Shown piece after piece: positions 56,048-63,139 of a DNA stretch of 64,000 nucleotides. Where the stretch lies: positions 3,472,001-3,536,000 of the forward strand of contig NZ_CP019236.1 of the NCBI RefSeq assembly GCF_001955695.1, read 5' to 3'. The position numbers and the translations under genes were made by a program. Source of the stretch: Rhodoferax koreense (GTDB taxonomy: Bacteria > Pseudomonadota > Gammaproteobacteria > Burkholderiales > Burkholderiaceae_C). Under the pieces are notes generated by a model. That model did no database searches. It worked only from the letters and a program-made list of their open reading frames with translations, and had not been told where the DNA came from. The number at the start of each line of letters is the position of its first letter. Within the stretch, counting starts at the first letter, position 1.

Positions 56048-57352
56048 TCAGCCGACCAGCATCTGCATGCTGTTCTCATAGTCCTCGGTCAACTGCTCGA
56101 AGACATCGAGCACACCTTCGCTCGCTGCAGCGAGCTGTCCGATCGCCGCGCCGCCACCCTGGAGGCCGTCGGTCGCCACCACCATGTGCCGCCAGTGCGA
56201 AGCACCGGTTTCCAGCGAGGCGCGGATGCCGGTGGAGGTGAGCGGGATGCCGTTCAAGAAGCTCAATGCCTGTTCGAAGGCCGTGCGCGCCTCCAGCAGG
56301 CCGGCCTGGTTGCGCGCGGCCACGCCGCCGCCGGCACCGACCGCACCCATGGCGCCGAGCAGCGCGTACTTGGCGTAGCGTTGCGACCACATGCGCTGGC
56401 GCGCCACCACGTTGAGCACGTGCAAGGGCGGCGCGGCACCGGCGTGTTCGAGGTCGTTGGTCAGGCGCTCGGCGTCGTCGAGCAGGCGCTCGGCCAGGCT
56501 GTCCACGCGCATCACCTGGCGCGCATCGATGCCGCCTTGCGGATCGAGCGCGGCCTTGAGCTCGCCCCAGCCCCGCACCACCTGACCCAGCAGGTCGCCG
56601 AAGGTGGGTTTGGAAAGGGTCTTGCCCAGACCGGCGATGTTGGCCTCGATGCGTTGCACCGAATCCTGCAGCAGCGGCTGCGCCTGTTGCCCAGCGCCGG
56701 CGATCTGCAGCAACTGCAGCTTGACCAGCCGTTGCGACAGCATGCGCAACTGGCCCGCGCGGTTCACCGCATCGGCGAAACGCGCGGAGTGGATGATCTG
56801 CTGCGAGACCTGGCCGAGCCGCTGGTTGGTGTGCATGGACGCCGTGCGCAGGATCTGGAAGGCGTCGTCGTCCGACACCTGGCGCGCATGCATCAGGATG
56901 CCCTTGGCGCGGTCCACCATCTTGCGTTCCTCGAAGCGGTTGGCCAGGTCGGCGAGTTGCGTCTGCAGCGCGCGCTCGCGCTTGAAGCGTGCCTGCGCGA
57001 TGTGGATCAGCGGCCGCAGCCGGTGCGCGCCATAGCCGTTGACCACGTAGGCATGGATGCCGGACTCGGCGGCGCGCGCGATGTGCTCCACCCCCGCGTC
57101 GTTGGTGAACACGATCACCGGGCACGGCGCGGTGTCGGCGATGGCCTGCGTGGTCCTGAACAGCAGGTCGCTGGGCAGCGGATCCAGGCAGATCACCACA
57201 TCTGGTGCATGGCGCACCACTTCCTGCACCAATTTGCTGCGATCGATGCTGGCGCCGAGCACCTGGATGCCCGCGGCCTCCAGGTCGGCCACCAGGGGAT
57301 GCGGTCCTTTCGTGGCCTCCAGGCCGTGCAGGTCGACAAGGGCAGAAATCAT
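56048..57352 (-). CDS. Nitrate-responsive ANTAR regulator with P-box sensor region
   Basis: 434 aa soluble protein. Residues ~1-125 form a receiver-like domain with an Asp57 but Asn where the conserved Lys should be (AYVVNGYG). An ANTAR RNA-binding domain spans ~128-190 (LANRFEERKMVDRAKGILM, QRLGQVSQQII). Residues ~190-430 are a helical NarX/PilJ-type region with a nitrate P-box-like segment ADAVNRAGQLRMLSQRL (193-209) and a weaker copy VARQRMWSQRYAKY (316-329). It diverges from narK. By analogy with Klebsiella NasR (NIT-ANTAR) it likely binds nitrate and remodels the nas leader RNA. The domain order is different. Confidence 0.87.
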   Translation of the reverse strand: MISALVDLHGLEATKGPHPLVADLEAAGIQVLGASIDRSKLVQEVVRHAPDVVICLDPLPSDLLFRTTQAIADTAPCPVIVFTNDAGVEHIARAAESGIHAYVVNGYGAHRLRPLIHIAQARFKRERALQTQLADLANRFEERKMVDRAKGILMHARQVSDDDAFQILRTASMHTNQRLGQVSQQIIHSARFADAVNRAGQLRMLSQRLVKLQLLQIAGAGQQAQPLLQDSVQRIEANIAGLGKTLSKPTFGDLLGQVVRGWGELKAALDPQGGIDARQVMRVDSLAERLLDDAERLTNDLEHAGAAPPLHVLNVVARQRMWSQRYAKYALLGAMGAVGAGGGVAARNQAGLLEARTAFEQALSFLNGIPLTSTGIRASLETGASHWRHMVVATDGLQGGGAAIGQLAAASEGVLDVFEQLTEDYENSMQMLVG

Positions 57353-57457
57353 GGGGGAAATTCGTGGCTTTCAGAGGGAAAAGGACATTCGACTAGAGGC
57401 TGTACGCAAGTCGCGCACCATCTTTGCGGCCGTGCTGGCGAGGCAGTGGCAATGATA

Positions 57458-57473
57458 TGGCATGGCTTTTGCT
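57458..57473 (+). promoter_or_regulatory. Candidate sigma-54 promoter of the narK-nasA operon
   Basis: TGGCATGGCTTTTGCT has GG at 57459-57460 and GC at 57471-57472, exactly GG-N10-GC, with the preferred TTGC at -12. The start point would be about 57484. A possible NtrC half-site (GCACCA at 57415-57420) lies upstream. Confidence 0.65.
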
Positions 57474-57483
57474 GAGCTTTCCC

Positions 57484-57597
57484 TGAACGCGACGCAGCGT
57501 TCGGTCTTTGCCCCAGCACCGCGGGCCAGCGCACAACGAAGTGCGCGAATGGTGTGCCTCACCCTCCGGCTCGAACGCAGCCGGCCCCGGAGTCGCC
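57484..57597 (+). ncRNA. Predicted ANTAR-responsive leader of the narK operon
   Basis: From the predicted start point to the narK ATG, ~114 nt. Hairpin 1: stem 57485-57490/57497-57502 with hexaloop GACGCA. Hairpin 2: stem 57529-57534/57541-57546 with hexaloop AACGAA, which has the A1 and G4 typical of ANTAR targets. A third structure pairs CTCCGG (57564-57569) with CCGGAG (57587-57592), or CCGGCT (57566-57571) with AGCCGG (57579-57584). The first form buries the narK Shine-Dalgarno. No T-run follows it, so a classic terminator is not evident. Confidence 0.55.
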
Positions 57598-58992
57598 ATG
57601 TTGTTTTCCTCCCCCACCGTCAATGCCACCGGCCCGAAGGCCAACCGCATCGACCTGTTCTCGTTTTCCACGCCGCAGATGCGGGCCTTTCACGTCACCT
57701 GGCTGGCCTTCTTCGTGTGCTTCTTCGCGTGGTTCGCGGCGGCACCGCTCATGCCGCTGATCCGCGCCGAATTTGGCCTCACCAAGGACCAGATCGCCAA
57801 CATCAACATCGCCTCGGTGGCGGTGACGATCCTGGTGCGGCTCATCATCGGCCCGCTGTGCGACAAATACGGCCCGCGCCGCACCTACACCTGGCTGCTG
57901 CTGGTCGGCGCCCTGCCGGTGTTCGGGCTGGCGTTCGCCAAGTCATACGAAGTGTTCCTGTTCTTCCGCCTGTGCATCGGCGCGATCGGCGCTTCCTTCG
58001 TCATCACGCAGTACCACACGAGCGTGATGTTCGCACCGAACGTGGTCGGCACGGCCAACGCCACCGTGGGCGGCTGGGGCAATGCCGGCGGCGGCGCCGC
58101 GCAGAGCCTGATGCCGCTGGTGGTGGCGGCGGTGCTGAGCCTCGGCGTGGAGCAGGCCTTTGGCTGGCGCGTGGCGATGTTCGTGCCCGGCGTGGCGATG
58201 GTGGTGATGGCCTTCGTCTATGCGCGCTACACGCAGGACACGCCGCAGGGCGACATCGTCGACCTGCGCGCCAGGGGCATCCAGATCGAAGGCGGCAAGA
58301 AGGGTGGCATGGCCATCTTCCTGCAGGCCTGCCGCAACTACCGCGTGTGGATGCTGGCCGCCACCTACGGCGCCTGCTTCGGCGTGGAGATCTTCATCCA
58401 CAACATCGCGGCCAGCTACTACGTGGACCGCTTCGGCCTGTCGATCGCCAACGCCGGCTTCGCCGCCGGCATCTTCGGCGCGCTGGCGCTGTTCGCCCGT
58501 GCGCTCGGCGGCATCGCCAGCGACCGCATCGCCGCGCGCCGCGGCCTGGACGGCCGAACGCTGCTGCTGTTCGGCCTGATGCTCGGCGAAGGCATCGGCC
58601 TGGTGCTGTTCAGCAAGGCCGACAGCGTGGCGCTGGCGATCGGCGCGATGGCGCTGTTCGGCCTGTTCACGCACATGGCCTGCGGCGCCACCTATGCGGT
58701 CATGCCCTTCGTCGACCGCAAGGCCCTGGGCGGCGTGGCCGGGCTGATCGGCGCCGGCGGCAACATCGGCGCGGTGGCCGCGGGCTTCCTGAACAAGGCG
58801 ACCGACACGCCGCAACAAACCCTCTTGATCCTCGGCCTGATCGTGGCCGGCACTTCTTTGTGCGCGATCTCCGTGAGATTCTCTGCACAGCACAAATCCG
58901 CCGAGCAGAAGCTGCTGGACGCGGCGCTGGCCATGCGCCGCACGGAAACCGACCTGGCCCCGGCCCCCCGCGCCACGACTGGCCTGGCCTGA
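57598..58992 (+). CDS. narK: Nitrate/nitrite MFS transporter
   Basis: 464 aa, about 12 transmembrane segments. The start is the ATG at 57598 with GGAG 6 nt upstream; the open frame reaches 57508 but overlaps the leader hairpins. RIDLFSFSTPQMRAFHVTWLAFFVCFFAWFA (read as two blocks) is the usual NarK/NasA N-terminus. The nitrate signatures GWGNAGGGAAQSLMP and GLIGAGGNIGAVAAGFL are present. It takes up nitrate for the assimilatory reductase encoded downstream. Confidence 0.95.
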   Translation: MLFSSPTVNATGPKANRIDLFSFSTPQMRAFHVTWLAFFVCFFAWFAAAPLMPLIRAEFGLTKDQIANINIASVAVTILVRLIIGPLCDKYGPRRTYTWLLLVGALPVFGLAFAKSYEVFLFFRLCIGAIGASFVITQYHTSVMFAPNVVGTANATVGGWGNAGGGAAQSLMPLVVAAVLSLGVEQAFGWRVAMFVPGVAMVVMAFVYARYTQDTPQGDIVDLRARGIQIEGGKKGGMAIFLQACRNYRVWMLAATYGACFGVEIFIHNIAASYYVDRFGLSIANAGFAAGIFGALALFARALGGIASDRIAARRGLDGRTLLLFGLMLGEGIGLVLFSKADSVALAIGAMALFGLFTHMACGATYAVMPFVDRKALGGVAGLIGAGGNIGAVAAGFLNKATDTPQQTLLILGLIVAGTSLCAISVRFSAQHKSAEQKLLDAALAMRRTETDLAPAPRATTGLA

Positions 58993-59029
58993 CACCGCAT
59001 CGCCGCCCGGCACGCCCTGGAGCTACCCC

Positions 59030-60277
59030 ATGAAAAAATCGAAACTGGTGATGATCGGCAATGGCATGGCCGGTGTGCGCACCCTCGAAGAGCTGCTGAA
59101 GATCGCCCCCGAGCTCTACGACATCACCGTCTTCGGCGCCGAGCCACACCCCAACTACAACCGCATCATGCTGTCGCCGGTGCTGGCCGGCGAGCAGACG
59201 CTGGACGAGATCGTGCTGAATTCATGGGCCTGGTACGCCGAGCACCAGATCACGCTGCATGCGGGCAAGAAGGTCGTCGAAGTCGACCGCGTGAACCGCA
59301 TCGTGCGCGCCGAGGACGGCACCGAAGCCGAATACGACCGCCTGCTGATGTGCACCGGCTCCAACGCCTTCATGCTGCCGGTACCGGGCAACCACCTCCG
59401 GGGCGTGATCGCCTACCGCGACATCGCCGACACCAACGAGATGATCGACACGGCCACCCGGTACAAGAACGCCGTGGTCATCGGCGGTGGACTGCTGGGC
59501 CTGGAGGCCGCCAACGGCCTGGCCCTGCGCGGCATGAAGGTGTCGGTGGTGCACAAGAACGATTGGCTCATGGAACGTCAGCTCGATGATGTCGCGGGCA
59601 GGCTGCTGCAACAGTCGCTGGAAGCGCGTGGGCTCCGCTTCCTGCTGGGCGCGCAGACCAAGGAACTCGTGGGCGGCCCGGAAGGCCGCGTCACGGCGAT
59701 CCGCTTCGAGGACGGCCGCGAGATCCCGGCCGACCTGGTGGTGATGGCCGTGGGCATCCGCCCCAACACCGAACTGGCCGAGAAGATGCGGCTGCACGTC
59801 GACCGCGGTATCGTGGTCAACGACACCATGCAGACCGTGACCGACGCGCGCATCTACTCGGTGGGCGAATGCGCCGCGCACCGCGGCATCGCCTATGGCC
59901 TGGTGGCGCCGCTGTTCGAGCAGGCCAAGGTGGCGGCCAACCATCTCGCGCAATCCGGCATCGGCCGCTACGTCGGGTCGCAGACCTCCACCAAGCTCAA
60001 GGTCACCGGCATCGACCTGTTCAGCGCCGGCCAGTTCCAGGGTGGCGACGGCACGGAGGAAATCGTGATGAGCGACCCGTTCGGCGGCGTCTATAAGAAG
60101 CTGGTGCTGCGCGGCGACAAGCTGGTCGGCGCCTGCCTGTATGGCGACACGGTGGACGGCAGCTTCTACTTCAAGCTGCTGCGCGAAGGCCGCAACGTGG
60201 CCGACATCCGCGACAAGCTGATGTTCGGCGAGAACCATGTCGATGAACCGGAAGCGAACCAAGGATCCGAGGCGTGA
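59030..60277 (+). CDS. NirB-like FAD/NAD(P)H oxidoreductase, short form
   Basis: 415 aa flavoprotein similar to the N-terminal half of assimilatory nitrite reductase NirB: KLVMIGNGMAGVRTLEELL (FAD site), EPHPNYNRIMLSPVLAG, VVIGGGLLGLEAANGLALRG (NAD site) and YSVGECAAHRG. The BFD and siroheme-[4Fe-4S] halves of NirB are missing, and the gene ends naturally (no frameshift). It overlaps nasA by 4 nt. It is most likely the electron donor that feeds the C-terminal [2Fe-2S] domain of NasA. Direct nitrite reduction is excluded by the missing siroheme domain. Confidence 0.88.
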   Translation: MKKSKLVMIGNGMAGVRTLEELLKIAPELYDITVFGAEPHPNYNRIMLSPVLAGEQTLDEIVLNSWAWYAEHQITLHAGKKVVEVDRVNRIVRAEDGTEAEYDRLLMCTGSNAFMLPVPGNHLRGVIAYRDIADTNEMIDTATRYKNAVVIGGGLLGLEAANGLALRGMKVSVVHKNDWLMERQLDDVAGRLLQQSLEARGLRFLLGAQTKELVGGPEGRVTAIRFEDGREIPADLVVMAVGIRPNTELAEKMRLHVDRGIVVNDTMQTVTDARIYSVGECAAHRGIAYGLVAPLFEQAKVAANHLAQSGIGRYVGSQTSTKLKVTGIDLFSAGQFQGGDGTEEIVMSDPFGGVYKKLVLRGDKLVGACLYGDTVDGSFYFKLLREGRNVADIRDKLMFGENHVDEPEANQGSEA

Positions 60278-63066
60278 CGGAAACCAGATCCACCTGTCCC
60301 TACTGTGGCGTTGGCTGCGGCGTGGTCATCGAATCCACGGGTGACCAGATCACCGGCATGCGCGGCGACCCGGACCATCCGGCGAACTTCGGCCGGCTGT
60401 GTACCAAGGGGTCCACCCTGCACCTCACGGCAACGGCCGCGATCACACGCCAGACGCGGCTGCTGCAGCCGATGCAGCGCCTGCAACGCGGCCAGCCGCC
60501 GCAACCCGTGGCCTGGGACACGGCGCTGGACCTGGCCGCCGGCAAGTTCGCCCAGGTGGTGCGCGACCACGGCCCGGACGCCGTGGCCTTCTACATTTCG
60601 GGGCAGTTGCTCACCGAGGACTACTACGTCTTCAACAAACTCGCCAAGGGCCTGATCGGCACCAACAATGTCGACACCAATTCGCGGCTGTGCATGAGCA
60701 GCGCGGTGGCGGGCTACAAACGCACGCTGGGGGCGGACGCGCCGCCCGCGTGTTACGACGACCTGAACCACGCGCAATGCCTGTTCATCGCCGGCAGCAA
60801 CACGGCGTGGGCGCACCCGATCCTGTTTCGCCGCATCGAGGACGCGCGCGCGGCCAATCCGCGCATGAAGGTCATCGTGGTCGACCCGCGCCGCACCGAT
60901 ACCGCTGGGACCGCCGATCTGCACCTGGCCATCCAGCCCGGCACCGACGTGATGCTGTTCAACGGCATGCTGCACATCATGCTGCTGGAGGGCTGGACGC
61001 AGCGCCAGTACATCCATGAACACACGAACGGTTTCGACGAACTCAAGGCCACGCTGCGCGACTGCACGCCGGACCGCGTGGCCGAGGTCTGCGGCATCGG
61101 CCGGGAGGAGCTCTTCACCGCGGCACGGTGGTTCGCCAACTCGGGTGCCACACTGAGCCTGTACTGCCAGGGCCTGAACCAGTCGAGCGCCGGCACCGAC
61201 AAGAACGCCGCGCTGATCAACCTGCACCTGGCCACGGCGCAGATCGGCCAGCCGGGCATGGGCCCGTTTTCGCTCACCGGCCAGCCCAATGCCATGGGCG
61301 GACGCGAGGTCGGCGGCATGGCCAACCTGCTCAGCGGCCACCGCGACCTGGCCAATGCCGCGCACCGCGCCGAAGTGGCGGCGTTGTGGGGTGTGGCCGA
61401 TGTGCCGTCCAAGCCCGGCAAGACCGCGGTGGACATGTTCCAGGCCGCGGCCGACGGCGAGATCAAGGCGCTGTGGATCGCCTGCACCAACCCCGCGCAG
61501 AGCCTGCCCGACCAGGCGCTGGTGCGCCGCGCGCTCGAACGCGCCGAGCTGGTGATCGTGCAGGAGGCCTTCTCCACCACGGCCACCTGCGACTACGCCG
61601 ACCTGCTGCTGCCCGCCACGACCTGGGGCGAGAAGATCGGCACCGTGACCAATTCCGAGCGCCGCATCAGCCGTGTGCGCCCCGCCGTCGCCGCGCCGGG
61701 CGAAACGCGCCACGATTGGTCGATCGCCGTGGACTTCGCACGTCGCCTCGAAGCCCTGATGCCCGCGCGTGGCGCGGCCGCCAGCCTGTTCCCCTATCCC
61801 GACGCCGAATCCATCTGGAACGAGCACCGCGAGTCCACCCGCGGCCGCGACCTCGACATCACCGGCCTGAGCTACGCCATGCTGGATGAAAAGGGGCCGC
61901 AGCAGTGGCCGCTGCGCGAAGGCGAGGCGACTGGCCAGGCCCGGCTCTACGCGGACGGCGTATTCCCCACGGCCGACGGCCGCGCGCGTTTCGCCGACAC
62001 ACCCTACCGAGGCGTGGCCGAGCCGCGCGACGCGCGTTATCCCTTCGCGCTGACCACCGGCCGGCTGCGCGACCACTGGCACGGCATGAGCCGCACCGGC
62101 ACCCTGGGCCGGCTGTTCGGCCACGTGGCCGAGCCGGCCGTGCAGCTGCATGCCCAGGCGATGGCCCGGCTCCAGCTGAAGGACGGGGACCTGGTGCACC
62201 TGACCTCGCGCCGCGGCTCCATCATGCTGCCAGCGCAGACGTCAACCGAGGTCGCGCCGACGCAGGCCTTCGTCGCCATGCACTGGGGAGAGGAATACCT
62301 GAGCGGCGTGAGCACCAGCGGTAAACGGCTCGGCGGCATCAACGCCGTCACCAACCCGGCGTATTGCCCGGTCTCCAAGCAGCCCGAACTCAAGCACACG
62401 GCGGTGAAGATCCTGAAGGCCGAACTGCCCTGGGCCCTGCTCGGCGTGGCCTGGCTGCCCGAAGACGATGCCTTGGCCGCGCGCGAGCAGTTGCGCGAGC
62501 TGATGGCGCTGTTTCCGTTCGCCACCTGCGTGCCTTTCGGCCGCGAGCGCACCGGCCTGCTGTTCCGCGCGGCGGGATACGAGGCCGCGCCCGACGCGGT
62601 GGTGGCGCGCATCGAAACCCTGCTCGGCCTGAGCGGCCCCGAAGTCCTGCGTTATGCCGACCGCAGGAAGGGCCAGCGCCGCGCCGTGCGGCTGCTGCGC
62701 ACAGCCGAGCGCGCCGAAGTCGCAGGCTTCGTGCTCGCCGGCGACATCAGTGCGGAAGGCTGGATCAAGACGCTGCTGCAGGACCAGTTGCCGGCCCAGG
62801 CCTACGGCCGGCTGCTGCTGGTGCCGGGCGCGAAGGCGCCGGTGGCGTTGCAGGCGCGCGGCAAGCAGGTCTGCACCTGCTTCAACGTGACCGACATGGC
62901 CATCCAGGCACAAATCGCGTCGCAGTCGAACACGGTCGTCGACACAGAAGCGAAGTGCTTGGCGACGCTGCAGGCCGCGCTCCAATGCGGCACCAACTGC
63001 GGCTCCTGCCTGCCGGAGGTGCGCCGGCTGGTGCGCATGGCCATGCCCGCAAGGCAGCCGGCCTGA
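60274..63066 (+). CDS. nasA: Assimilatory nitrate reductase catalytic subunit with C-terminal BFD domain
   Basis: 930 aa molybdopterin enzyme that reduces nitrate to nitrite in the cytoplasm. The GTG start at 60274 overlaps the previous stop. An N-terminal [4Fe-4S] site uses C8, C11, C15 and C43 (CPYCGVGC, LCTKG). The molybdenum ligand Cys is C140 in TNSRLCMSSAV. Further blocks are GQPNAMGGREVGGMANLLSG and TTGRLRDHWHGMSRTG. A BFD-type [2Fe-2S] domain closes the protein (C867, C869, C909, C912). It lacks a Tat signal, as expected for the assimilatory form. Confidence 0.97.
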   Translation: MTETRSTCPYCGVGCGVVIESTGDQITGMRGDPDHPANFGRLCTKGSTLHLTATAAITRQTRLLQPMQRLQRGQPPQPVAWDTALDLAAGKFAQVVRDHGPDAVAFYISGQLLTEDYYVFNKLAKGLIGTNNVDTNSRLCMSSAVAGYKRTLGADAPPACYDDLNHAQCLFIAGSNTAWAHPILFRRIEDARAANPRMKVIVVDPRRTDTAGTADLHLAIQPGTDVMLFNGMLHIMLLEGWTQRQYIHEHTNGFDELKATLRDCTPDRVAEVCGIGREELFTAARWFANSGATLSLYCQGLNQSSAGTDKNAALINLHLATAQIGQPGMGPFSLTGQPNAMGGREVGGMANLLSGHRDLANAAHRAEVAALWGVADVPSKPGKTAVDMFQAAADGEIKALWIACTNPAQSLPDQALVRRALERAELVIVQEAFSTTATCDYADLLLPATTWGEKIGTVTNSERRISRVRPAVAAPGETRHDWSIAVDFARRLEALMPARGAAASLFPYPDAESIWNEHRESTRGRDLDITGLSYAMLDEKGPQQWPLREGEATGQARLYADGVFPTADGRARFADTPYRGVAEPRDARYPFALTTGRLRDHWHGMSRTGTLGRLFGHVAEPAVQLHAQAMARLQLKDGDLVHLTSRRGSIMLPAQTSTEVAPTQAFVAMHWGEEYLSGVSTSGKRLGGINAVTNPAYCPVSKQPELKHTAVKILKAELPWALLGVAWLPEDDALAAREQLRELMALFPFATCVPFGRERTGLLFRAAGYEAAPDAVVARIETLLGLSGPEVLRYADRRKGQRRAVRLLRTAERAEVAGFVLAGDISAEGWIKTLLQDQLPAQAYGRLLLVPGAKAPVALQARGKQVCTCFNVTDMAIQAQIASQSNTVVDTEAKCLATLQAALQCGTNCGSCLPEVRRLVRMAMPARQPA

Positions 63067-63139
63067 AAGCCGGGCCCAGACGAAGCCAAAAGCCATCTCA
63101 TAACCAAAAGTCATCAGCCATACCCGACAATCGAGCCCC

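Noticed and set aside
57443..57462. A second GG-N10-GC match (GTGGCAATGATATGGCA) as the sigma-54 promoter
   Set aside because: Its -12 part lacks the TTGC sequence; the match at 57458-57473 is better and places the start point right at hairpin 1.
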